A DNA stretch of 64,000 bases, from NCBI GenBank assembly GCA_022790755.1, contig JAAVXR010000014.1:1-64000 (forward strand), in the 5' to 3' direction. Below the pieces are notes generated by a model. That model had not been told where the DNA came from and did not search any database. It saw only the letters and a program-made list of their open reading frames with translations. Position numbers and translations under genes: made by a program. How positions within the stretch are numbered: the first letter of the stretch is position 1; every line of letters starts with the position of its first letter. This stretch comes from Hespellia sp. (GTDB lineage: Bacteria > Bacillota > Clostridia > Lachnospirales > Lachnospiraceae). Below, piece by piece: positions 45,372 to 52,827 of this stretch.

Positions 45372-46493
45372 ATGGAGAATAGGAGACCTTATTGGCAGGT
45401 GGCGGTCAGTCTTTTATTCAGCTTGTTGGCGACGGCGGCTTTTGTCCTGGTTGGACTAAAATTGGTTTCTCTTTTACTGCCATTCGTGGTTGGATGGGGG
45501 ATTGCAATGATTGTATCTCCTGTGGTAAATTGGCTGGAAAAAACATTTAAAATAGTAAAGAAACTAGGTTCGGTATTGGTGGTAATTCTGGTTCTTGCGC
45601 TGATTGTTTTGTTGATTTATCTTGCAGTTAGCAGACTGGCAGCGGAAGTGATCAGTCTGATTCAGAATTTTCCAGAGATGTATCAAGAACTGGAAAAGGG
45701 GCTAGAGCAGATCGGACAAAGCTTGCAGGGAATCTTTGAGCGTCTTCCGGAAGATGTTCAATATGCATGGAATAATACGGTGCTTGATTTCAGTCAGGCC
45801 ATGGGGGAAGTGGTGGCGAAAGTCAGCGAACCTACGTTTACTGCTGCCGGAAATTTTGCAAAACGCTTGCCTTCCTATCTGATCAGTATTATCGTGGCGA
45901 TTTTGTCAGCATATCTTTTTACGGTGGAACGTGAAGAGGTCATTTTATGGCTGAAGAAAGTATCACCACCAGCAATTACACAGAGAATGGCATTGGTGTC
46001 CGATAATCTGAAATATGCGGTAGGAGGTTACTTTAAAGCGCAGTTAAAGATTATGGGAGTGGTATTCACGATTTTATGGATTTCATTGGCTCTACTTGGG
46101 ATTCATTATGCTGTTTTGGTAGCCCTTTTGATTGCCTTTTTGGACTTTCTTCCATTCTTCGGTACGGGAACAGTTATGATTCCGTGGGCTTTGTATAAGT
46201 TTCTGGTAGGGAATGTTAAAATGGCGGTGATATTATTTATCATTTATGGAGTGACACAATTGGTTAGGCAATTGATACAGCCTAGAATGTTAGGGAACAG
46301 TATGGGACTGAATCCGTTGGTAACCTTGATTCTGCTCTATTTTGGGTATCGGGTGCGAGGGGTCATCGGAATGATCTTGGCTGTTCCGATCGGAATGATC
46401 TTGATCAATATGGTGTCTGCGGGAGCTTTTGATTATATTTTAGACGATGTCAAGATATTAGCAGAAGGGATATTAGGACTCAGAGAAGAATAG
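45372..46493 (+). CDS. AI-2E family membrane transporter
   Basis: A 373-residue multi-pass membrane protein of the AI-2E (formerly PerM/UPF0118) family, with about eight hydrophobic segments. Typical parts are FVVGWGIAMIVSPVVNWLEK near the N-terminus, the long amphipathic middle (LEKGLEQIGQSLQGIFERLP) and, near the C-terminus, QPRMLGNSMGLNPLVTLILLYFG and GVIGMILAVPIGMI. Family members export diverse solutes, and the name does not prove AI-2 transport. I start at ATG 45372, five bases after GAGGTGA; a GTG at 45363 overlaps engB. It is probably translationally coupled to engB. Confidence 0.88.
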   Translation: MENRRPYWQVAVSLLFSLLATAAFVLVGLKLVSLLLPFVVGWGIAMIVSPVVNWLEKTFKIVKKLGSVLVVILVLALIVLLIYLAVSRLAAEVISLIQNFPEMYQELEKGLEQIGQSLQGIFERLPEDVQYAWNNTVLDFSQAMGEVVAKVSEPTFTAAGNFAKRLPSYLISIIVAILSAYLFTVEREEVILWLKKVSPPAITQRMALVSDNLKYAVGGYFKAQLKIMGVVFTILWISLALLGIHYAVLVALLIAFLDFLPFFGTGTVMIPWALYKFLVGNVKMAVILFIIYGVTQLVRQLIQPRMLGNSMGLNPLVTLILLYFGYRVRGVIGMILAVPIGMILINMVSAGAFDYILDDVKILAEGILGLREE

Positions 46494-46560
46494 AGTGAGC
46501 ATCTGTATAAAACTTTCATATATTATCTTAGAATAATATATTGGAAGAAGGTTTTATTTG

Positions 46561-47109
46561 ATGGAAGAAAAAAAGAGTTCTTGTGTGAGTACCTGTGATT
46601 TTGCTGGCGTCAGACCGATCATGATGGATCTGCCTTATCCTCCGATTCAGGTGAGCAAGAAAAATCAGGCATATGCGGATTTGCTTAGCGTCGATTATTG
46701 TGGGTCTGTATCAGAATTGTCTGCCATTACGCAGTATATAAATAATGAAAGCCGTTTGTCAGATAGTAAATGTTCTATGGCAAAAACACTTTTAGGAATT
46801 GCAGTCGCAGAGATGATGCATTTACAGAAATTGGGTCAATTGATTGTTTTATTAGGCGGTAAACTGGATTTTGTTGCGAAATACCGCAATGGAAGACAGC
46901 AAATGTGGACACCAGAATATTTGGCAATTCCAGAGAATGTCGGGAAAATGTTGTTGTCCGATATAGAGGCGGAAAGAGCGGCTGTCAATCAATACAGGAT
47001 GCATATTAAGATGATAGAAGATCCCTGTGTAAATGCGGTTTTGCATAGAATCATAAAAGACGAAGAGTACCATATTATGTTGCTTCAGGCTTTGGTAAAA
47101 GAACTATAA
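46561..47109 (+). CDS. Ferritin-like (diiron) protein
   Basis: A 182-residue protein with the metal-ligand pattern of ferritin-like four-helix bundles. A Glu lies in VSELSAITQY, EMMHLQ supplies ExxH, a Glu lies in DIEAERAAVNQY, and DEEYH supplies the second ExxH. This layout resembles bacterial rubrerythrin/ferritin-like or spore-coat CotJC-related proteins of Clostridia. The first ~40 residues (CVSTCDFAGVRPIMMDLPYPPIQV) are an extension rich in Cys and Pro. The start is ATG 46561 with GAAGAAGG upstream. Its function could be metal handling or peroxide defence; the sequence does not decide. Confidence 0.75.
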   Translation: MEEKKSSCVSTCDFAGVRPIMMDLPYPPIQVSKKNQAYADLLSVDYCGSVSELSAITQYINNESRLSDSKCSMAKTLLGIAVAEMMHLQKLGQLIVLLGGKLDFVAKYRNGRQQMWTPEYLAIPENVGKMLLSDIEAERAAVNQYRMHIKMIEDPCVNAVLHRIIKDEEYHIMLLQALVKEL

Positions 47110-47118
47110 ATTAATATG

Positions 47119-47156
47119 AGGCAGTCAGGAAAAAATGTTTCCCGACTGCCTCTTTT
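47119..47156. terminator. Bidirectional terminator
   Basis: GAGGCAGTC (47119-47127) pairs with GACTGCCTC (47144-47152) and is followed by TTTT on the + strand. It separates the ferritin-like gene from the convergent FtsA-like gene. Confidence 0.85.
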
Positions 47157-47161
47157 GCTAG

Positions 47162-49306
47162 CTATTCTTCTTCAATACGAATGGTATCACCTTTAGTTAG
47201 AGCTTGCTGAAACATGCCTGGAGAACCATTTACGATAAGCTTTACTTTTCCTTTTGGATTTTTCAGATCAATACCAGAATACTGGATCATATCCATTAGA
47301 TAGTAGGGATTTCCATCTTCCTTGTAAGGGAGATGAAGCGGAGTACCATTCAAGTAAAACAAAATATCTTCTTTTTCAGGTATTGTGTCCTGTGTTGAGG
47401 CAGGTTCTATATTCTGATCTGTAGCTGGAATCAATGGAGATGGTTCTGGAATGTCTTCTATTGATGGTTGAGCTATCATATCTTCTTCACTTTCTTCTGA
47501 AAAGATAGTCTGTTCACTTGGTGTGTCAAAGTGAAAAGCGAGCTGTTCTTCTTCTGCCTCCAGCGAACGATCCTGAGAAGAAGCAGCTTCTGATTTTGTG
47601 TCAATTATTTCCTCCGATAAGATTTCTTCCGATGCGGGTTCTACTGCAGATTTAGAATGATTTTCAGATGTTATAAGTTTCTCCTCAGTTGTCGGGGATG
47701 GAGCTGGAATCATGATAATAGAGTCACCATCTTTTAAAGGTTTTTCTAAAGGAGCAAAAGCGCCATTCAGGGCAATTTCTAGGCATGTTGGTGCACCTTC
47801 GATGTCTTTGAGACAGGCTTTTGCCGGTGCACCTGAAATGGCAGGGAAGAAATCAATGGTATCTCCTGCATGCACGATGTCTGATAGTTTTCCTTCTTTC
47901 TTATTGATGAGAAGAGAAGCCGGTTGCGCTGCCGCACCATAAAATACTTTTCGCTTTCCATTGACAGTTACGGTCAGGTTTTGACCTGAGCGACCTAGAA
48001 TATCTTGGAAAGTATAACCGTTCATCATAAGAAGATTCAAAACAGTAAAACTGCCGCTGCGGAATAATTTTGCTGGCTGGCCATTCAGAGTCAACCGGAA
48101 ACTGTCATTGATTAGGTTCAAACCGGAAGAAATAGCAATTCCCAGGGGCGTCGCGTATTCAGGATTATTCAAATCATATTCTTCAGAGTATGCATTGGTC
48201 TGGAAATTATTTCCGGCAATCGCAACACGGTTGGCATCCATTTGGAGTGCAACGGTCAGTCCGTCTTTCAGACCGACGAGTTTGCTGCCGCCGCCCGCCA
48301 GGAACAATGCGGAAGGAGGTGCACCGTTTATATCCAGTACTTTTTCGGCAATCTCTTTGCAGAGAAGTTCCAGAGTGTTTTGAATACAGCGCAGAATTTC
48401 TTCCCGAGAAATTTGGTGTTCAAGTCCGAGTATATCTGTAAATGTGACTTCTTTTTCCTGTTCCATCTGTGCCTTTAGCGATTCCGCAGTCTTAAAATCA
48501 ACCAAATACTCATGCATAATTGCTTCTGTGATTTCATCTCCCGCTACGGTGGCCATCGTATATCCGGTCACACTGCCACCCGTACAGGCGGCGATATCTG
48601 AAGTTCCAGCGCCGATATCAACCATAACCAAATTTAGCAGTCTCAGATTTTCAGGAATCGCAGCATTGATCGCAGCAATAGGTTCCAATGTAATGCTGGA
48701 TATCTCCAAATCAATCTTATGCATAGTTGTATAAAGACTGTCTACTACTTCGCTTGGAAGGAAAGTAGCAATCAAATCAACTTTGAGTTGCTTTCCGCGA
48801 TGGTCCTTCAAGCTGGACATCATATATTGATCCAGATAATATTGACATACGGTATATCCGACCAGATAAAAACGACGAGTGTCATTTTCCGCGCTGGTTT
48901 CAGCATCGAAAGCTGCCTCAGCCTTACTGATAGCGCCTGCCTCCAGACGGCTGATAATTTCATCGTCTATTTGCCGGGTATTCGTTAGCTCCAATTCATA
49001 ATCCGCTCGTTGTGTTCTCAGAGCGCGTCCAGCAGCGGCTACGCAGACCCGTTTTAGTTTGTAGTGTATCTTCTGTTCCAGTCGTTTTTTGATTCGATCA
49101 GCCAGAGTAGCAACTTTTTCTATATTTTCTATCTGCCCGTCTATCATGGCACGTTCGGTATGTTCTTCTTTTTCAATAGCGATGATTTTTATTTTATCTT
49201 CCTCGACGACACCTACCATTCCGATAATGCTGCGTGTACCGATATCCAGGGCAAATACTATATGATCTGCCTGTATTTCTGACTTTTTGACCTGTTTCCT
49301 AGCCAT
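47162..49306 (-). CDS. FtsA-like actin-fold protein with long C-terminal extension
   Basis: A 714-residue protein. Residues 1 to about 390 are an FtsA/PilM-type actin ATPase: VFALDIGTRSIIGMVGV at the start, VDIGAGTSDIAACTGGSV in the middle, LFLAGGGSKLVGLKDGLT later. After that come about 130 residues with two small domains of repeated beta-like character (LTVTVNGKRKVFYGAA, LEIALNGAFAPLEKPL). A roughly 130-residue Ser/Glu/Pro-rich linker follows, and a last domain contains LFYLNGTPLHLPYKEDG and VKLIVNGSPGMFQQAL. Normal FtsA is about 420 residues and ends in a membrane-targeting helix, which is missing here. A division or envelope scaffold role is inferred. The start at 49306 follows GGAGG. Confidence 0.78.
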   Translation of the reverse strand: MARKQVKKSEIQADHIVFALDIGTRSIIGMVGVVEEDKIKIIAIEKEEHTERAMIDGQIENIEKVATLADRIKKRLEQKIHYKLKRVCVAAAGRALRTQRADYELELTNTRQIDDEIISRLEAGAISKAEAAFDAETSAENDTRRFYLVGYTVCQYYLDQYMMSSLKDHRGKQLKVDLIATFLPSEVVDSLYTTMHKIDLEISSITLEPIAAINAAIPENLRLLNLVMVDIGAGTSDIAACTGGSVTGYTMATVAGDEITEAIMHEYLVDFKTAESLKAQMEQEKEVTFTDILGLEHQISREEILRCIQNTLELLCKEIAEKVLDINGAPPSALFLAGGGSKLVGLKDGLTVALQMDANRVAIAGNNFQTNAYSEEYDLNNPEYATPLGIAISSGLNLINDSFRLTLNGQPAKLFRSGSFTVLNLLMMNGYTFQDILGRSGQNLTVTVNGKRKVFYGAAAQPASLLINKKEGKLSDIVHAGDTIDFFPAISGAPAKACLKDIEGAPTCLEIALNGAFAPLEKPLKDGDSIIMIPAPSPTTEEKLITSENHSKSAVEPASEEILSEEIIDTKSEAASSQDRSLEAEEEQLAFHFDTPSEQTIFSEESEEDMIAQPSIEDIPEPSPLIPATDQNIEPASTQDTIPEKEDILFYLNGTPLHLPYKEDGNPYYLMDMIQYSGIDLKNPKGKVKLIVNGSPGMFQQALTKGDTIRIEEE

Positions 49307-49421
49307 GTTTTCCTCCATTCTGTGTGCGTTTCACAGCACAAACAGGTATGGGTGAAATGCTTTTCTTTCACCCTTGCCTTCCCCCTGCGTAATTCGTGGA
49401 TTATTTCATTTCTTTCTAAAT

Positions 49422-49450
49422 ATTATATTAAAATTATGCAACAATGTAAA
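49422..49450 (-). promoter_or_regulatory. Promoter of the FtsA-like gene
   Basis: On the minus strand TTTACA (49445-49450), 17-bp spacer, TATAAT (49422-49427). The leader to the start codon is about 110 nt. Confidence 0.7.
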
Positions 49451-49539
49451 TCTTTTTCTGACGGAAACGACAGTGGAATCGTCAGAGAGAAGGGGCTACT
49501 TTCTTAAATTTTGTCGACTTTTGTTGAATTACCTGTTTT

Positions 49540-49560
49540 TATATGCTAAATTAGCATATA
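49540..49560 (+). promoter_or_regulatory. Perfect palindrome upstream of the IbrA-like gene
   Basis: TATATGCTAA (49540-49549) and TTAGCATATA (49551-49560) form a perfect 10-bp inverted repeat around a single A. A TTGTTG at 49521-49526 could be a -35, placing the palindrome over the -10 and start. This looks like an operator for a dimeric regulator. It ends 20 bp before the IbrA-like start. Confidence 0.65.
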
Positions 49561-49580
49561 GAGTTTCCAAAATTTGGTAA

Positions 49581-50939
49581 ATGTGCAGAAAGTATGGGTG
49601 GCTTAAATTGATTCGAGAATATTTGGAACAGAATGTATATGAAGCTTTGCAGGATAGGTTACGATTGATTTTTGAAGAATTTGAAAACATTTATCTTTCT
49701 TTCTCGGGAGGGAAGGATAGTGGATTACTTCTGAATCTTGTTTTGGATTTTCAGAAAAAGTATTATCCGGAGAAAAAAATCGGTGTTTTTCATCAGGACT
49801 TTGAGGCTCAGTATACGGTTACATCTGAGTATGTGGAAAGGACATTTGAAGGGATTAAAGATGATGTAGAACCCTATTGGGTATGTCTTCCGATGGCAAC
49901 ACGGACAGCGCTCAGCAGTTATGAAATGTACTGGTATCCATGGGATGATAAAAAGCAGGATATCTGGGTTCGAGAGATGCCTGAGAAGGAATATGTGATC
50001 AACTTGGAAAATAACCCGATCACTACATATCGCTATCGAATGCATCAGGAAGATTTGGCAAAGCAGTTTGGACGCTGGTATCGGATGTCTCATGGCAGTA
50101 AAAAGACGGTCTGTCTTTTGGGAATGCGGGCGGATGAGTCGTTGCAGAGATACAGCGGTTTTTTAAATAAAAAGAATGGGTATAAAGGGGAATGCTGGAT
50201 TGGAAAACAGTTTAAGGATGTTTGGTGTGCTTCCCCGATTTTTGATTGGACCTCGGAAGATATTTGGCATGCTAATTATACATTTAATTATGATTATAAT
50301 CGGTTGTATGATCTATATTATATGGCCGGGCTGAAAGTGTCTCAAATGCGTGTGGCATCGCCATTTAACGATTATTCCAAGGATGCATTGAATCTGTATA
50401 GAGTGATTGATCCTCAGATTTGGGTGAAGTTGGTGGGAAGAGTAAGGGGAGCAAACTTTACCAGTATTTACGGAAAAACAAAGGCCATGGGGTATCGAAG
50501 CATCAGTTTGCCGAAAGGTCATACCTGGAGATCGTATACGATATTTTTGCTGGATACACTTCCTACAAGGCTTCGCAATAATTACGTAAAAAAATTTAAT
50601 GCTTCTATAGAATTCTGGCATAAAACAGGGGGAGGCTTGGATGAAGAAACGATTCTTGAGTTAAAAGAACGTGGATATAAAATCCGAAGAAACGGTGTTT
50701 CTAATTATACGCTGAGTAAAAAATCAAGGGTCGTGTTCCTCGAAAAGATTCCAGATGATACAGATGACATCAAGTCCACGAAAGATATACCGAGTTGGAA
50801 AAGGATGTGTTATTGTATCTTGAAAAATGATCATATCTGCAGGTATATGGGGTTTGGAATGACACGGGAACAGCAGAGACGAATTGATGTTATACGTCAG
50901 AAATATAAAAATGTAGGAGAGATTAATTATGAAGTTTAA
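49581..50939 (+). CDS. IbrA-like PP-loop ATPase (PAPS reductase family, DUF3440)
   Basis: A 452-residue protein of the phosphoadenosine-phosphosulfate-reductase/ATP-pyrophosphatase superfamily. The PP-loop YLSFSGGKDSGLLLNLVL is near residues 38-55. The downstream pattern (KIGVFHQDFEAQYTVTSEYV, VCLLGMRADESLQRYSGF, SPIFDWTSEDIWHANYTFNY) and the C-terminal DUF3440 part match the IbrA family, known from E. coli where ibrA/ibrB affect eib gene expression. The CGXH-type catalytic Cys motif of true PAPS reductases is not seen, so simple sulfate reduction is unlikely. The start is uncertain: the ATG at 49581 has a poor ribosome-binding site. It overlaps the ibrB-like gene by 11 nt. Confidence 0.82.
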   Translation: MCRKYGWLKLIREYLEQNVYEALQDRLRLIFEEFENIYLSFSGGKDSGLLLNLVLDFQKKYYPEKKIGVFHQDFEAQYTVTSEYVERTFEGIKDDVEPYWVCLPMATRTALSSYEMYWYPWDDKKQDIWVREMPEKEYVINLENNPITTYRYRMHQEDLAKQFGRWYRMSHGSKKTVCLLGMRADESLQRYSGFLNKKNGYKGECWIGKQFKDVWCASPIFDWTSEDIWHANYTFNYDYNRLYDLYYMAGLKVSQMRVASPFNDYSKDALNLYRVIDPQIWVKLVGRVRGANFTSIYGKTKAMGYRSISLPKGHTWRSYTIFLLDTLPTRLRNNYVKKFNASIEFWHKTGGGLDEETILELKERGYKIRRNGVSNYTLSKKSRVVFLEKIPDDTDDIKSTKDIPSWKRMCYCILKNDHICRYMGFGMTREQQRRIDVIRQKYKNVGEINYEV

Positions 50940-51462
50940 AAGTCCTGTTTATAATGTGATTTCGGTTCCGATAGATAAAATTAAGCCAAATACTTATAAC
51001 CCGAATGCGGTTGCACCTCCGGAGATGAAATTACTCTATGCGAGTATTAAGAATGATGGGTATACAATGCCTATAGTTTGTTATTATAATAAGGAAAAAG
51101 ATGAATATGTGATTGTTGATGGATTCCACCGTTATCGGGTTATGTTGGAGCATTCGGATATTTATGAGAGAGAGAATGGTATGCTTCCAGTTTCTGTGAT
51201 TGATAAGGCATTGGATCAAAGAATGGCGAGTACGATTCGCCATAATCGTGCGAGGGGAAGTCATGATGTGGATTTGATGAGTAATATTGTAAAAGAACTG
51301 CACGAGCTGGGGCGTTCTGATGCGTGGATTTCCAGACATCTTGGTATGGATAAAGATGAGATTTTACGATTAAAACAGATTACAGGATTGGCGGCGCTGT
51401 TTAAAGATGTGAAATTTGGAAAAGCATGGAAGCCGGCGGAGGGTAAGAAAGATGCCGGTTAG
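50929..51462 (+). CDS. IbrB-like ParB-domain protein
   Basis: A 177-residue ParB/Srx-fold protein. The N-terminal ParB-like domain has VPIDKIKPNTYNPNAV, LYASIKNDGYTMPIVCYYN and VIVDGFHRYRVMLE, the last being the GxHR motif in the form DGFHRYR. TIRHNRARGSH follows, and then a probable HTH region (LGRSDAWISRHLGMDKDEILRLKQI). It is the usual partner of IbrA. The start codon lies inside the upstream gene (11-nt overlap) with a good AGGAGA site, showing coupled translation. ParB-fold proteins can be nucleotide (CTP/ATP)-dependent; the activity here is unknown. Confidence 0.82.
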   Translation: MKFKSPVYNVISVPIDKIKPNTYNPNAVAPPEMKLLYASIKNDGYTMPIVCYYNKEKDEYVIVDGFHRYRVMLEHSDIYERENGMLPVSVIDKALDQRMASTIRHNRARGSHDVDLMSNIVKELHELGRSDAWISRHLGMDKDEILRLKQITGLAALFKDVKFGKAWKPAEGKKDAG

Positions 51463-51492
51463 AAAGATATAAATTATTTTTCAGAAAAGTCC

Positions 51493-51548
51493 CCAGGAGA
51501 GGAGTCTTCGAATCATTTTCGTATAATTCTGTGAGCCGCCTCTCCTGG
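51493..51548 (+). repeat. Inverted repeat after the IbrB-like gene
   Basis: CCAGGAGAGG (51493-51502) and CCTCTCCTGG (51539-51548) form a perfect 10-bp stem with a 36-nt loop. No T-run follows, so it is not a standard terminator. It lies 30 bp after the stop. Confidence 0.55.
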
Positions 51549-51580
51549 TGGATATCTTAACATCTATGTGTTACGTATTG

Positions 51581-51692
51581 CTTACTTTAAAAGTCTGCCG
51601 CCGAGTAGGCGGCATAAACTCAGGGATGCCTAGGGCGCCCTCACAACTTTCATGTTTGGTGATGCGCTCTTTTGCGGGCGCGTGCAGGTTTA
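51581..51692 (-). repeat. Dispersed structured repeat, copy 3 of 3
   Basis: Minus-strand copy. Read 5' to 3' from 51692 it begins TAAACCTGCACGCGCCC, and the TAA is the stop codon of the substrate-binding protein gene. GCGCCC/GGGCGC, GCCGCC/GGCGGC (loop TACTC) and the alternative GGCAT/ATGCC pairings are all kept, as is the 3' end ACTTTTAAAGTAAG. Single-base differences from copies 1 and 2 fall mainly in loops. Confidence 0.85.
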
Positions 51693-52748
51693 TTTTGCAA
51701 CTTTTTCTGCAAATTCAGTGGTGACCAGGTCTTCATAAGGAGCTCTTTCGTCTAATTCTCCAGCGCCTTCCAAAATGTCCTGGAGCAGTTCAAAGCTGGA
51801 TTCTTCAAAAATTAGATTTTCTTTCCAGGTATCTTGTTCATAGTATCTGGTGACGATTTTGGTGATGACATCCAGATCTGTTTCCGGGAATTGTGGTTCA
51901 ATTATTTTTGCAATTTCTTCCGGAGAATGATTCTGGACATAGTCCATACCTTTTTGCAGTGCATTTACAAAACTTTGTATGGTTTCTGGATTTTCCTCAA
52001 TGTAGCTTTGTTTTGCACTGTATGCGGTGTAAGGAACATAGCCGCTGTCCTTGCCGAGTGAAGCGACGACATATCCTTTTCCTTCATTTTCCAAGGTTGT
52101 TGCTCCGGGTTCGAACTCAACTGTAAAGTCCCCCTGACCTTCAGAGAATGCAGCAGCAGTAGAGCCAAAGTCAATACTCTGATTGATTTCCAGATCATTT
52201 GATGGGTCTATTTGATTCTCTGTCAGAATATACTCAAATACCATCTCCGGCATACCGCCTTTTCGTCCTCCAAGTACATTTTTACCTTTCAGATCTTCCC
52301 ATTTAAAATCAGGCATTTCCTCCCTTGCTACCAGGAAGTTCCCGGCGCGCGGTGTAAGCTGAGCAAAATTAACGACGTAATCATTCGCTCCTTCGTTGTA
52401 CGTGTAAATAGAAGCTTCAGATCCCATAAAACCGATATCAGCCTCTCCAGAGATAACGGCAGTCATCGTTTTGTCTGCTCCAAATCCACAGACTAATTCC
52501 AGCTCAATTCCTTCTTCTTCGAAATATCCCTCTTCAATAGCAACGTACATTGGCGCATAAAAAATAGAGTGAGCTACTTCATTCAAAGTAACCTTCTTGT
52601 TTTCTGCTTTTGGTTCTTCTGTCTGTTCTGTAGAAGTATTTTCTTCTGGTTTCTGTGTTGTAGTTTCTTCTGATTTGCCGGTACAGGCTACCAACGTAGA
52701 AATTGTCAGTACGGTCGCAAGTAAAGATGCGATGATACGCTTTTTCAT
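51690..52748 (-). CDS. ABC transporter substrate-binding lipoprotein (NMT1/SsuA type)
   Basis: A 352-residue lipoprotein: basic start, hydrophobic stretch and lipobox LVAC, then an acidic/Thr linker. The mature protein has the two-lobed NMT1/THI5/SsuA-family pattern (VTLNEVAHSIFYAPMYVAIE, EGYFEEEGIELELVCGFGAD, SGEADIGFMGSEASIYTYNE). Relatives bind sulfonates, nitrate or thiamine precursors; the ligand here cannot be told. No permease or ATPase gene lies beside it, which is unusual. The start is at 52748 after GGGAGG. The stop codon lies in repeat copy 3. Confidence 0.87.
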   Translation of the reverse strand: MKKRIIASLLATVLTISTLVACTGKSEETTTQKPEENTSTEQTEEPKAENKKVTLNEVAHSIFYAPMYVAIEEGYFEEEGIELELVCGFGADKTMTAVISGEADIGFMGSEASIYTYNEGANDYVVNFAQLTPRAGNFLVAREEMPDFKWEDLKGKNVLGGRKGGMPEMVFEYILTENQIDPSNDLEINQSIDFGSTAAAFSEGQGDFTVEFEPGATTLENEGKGYVVASLGKDSGYVPYTAYSAKQSYIEENPETIQSFVNALQKGMDYVQNHSPEEIAKIIEPQFPETDLDVITKIVTRYYEQDTWKENLIFEESSFELLQDILEGAGELDERAPYEDLVTTEFAEKVAK

Positions 52749-52796
52749 AATACCTCCCATGTATCCGTATCAAGCAGTCTTTTTACTATATGCGGA

Positions 52797-52827
52797 AACA
52801 AAAAGATGCGTGATTTTCATCACGCAT
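52797..52827 (-). terminator. Terminator overlapping the end of the MATE gene
   Basis: ATGCGTGAT (52806-52814) and ATCACGCAT (52819-52827) form a perfect 9-bp stem with a 4-nt loop; on the minus strand it is followed by CTTTTTGTTT. Its first arm contains the last codons and the stop of the MATE gene. Confidence 0.88.
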
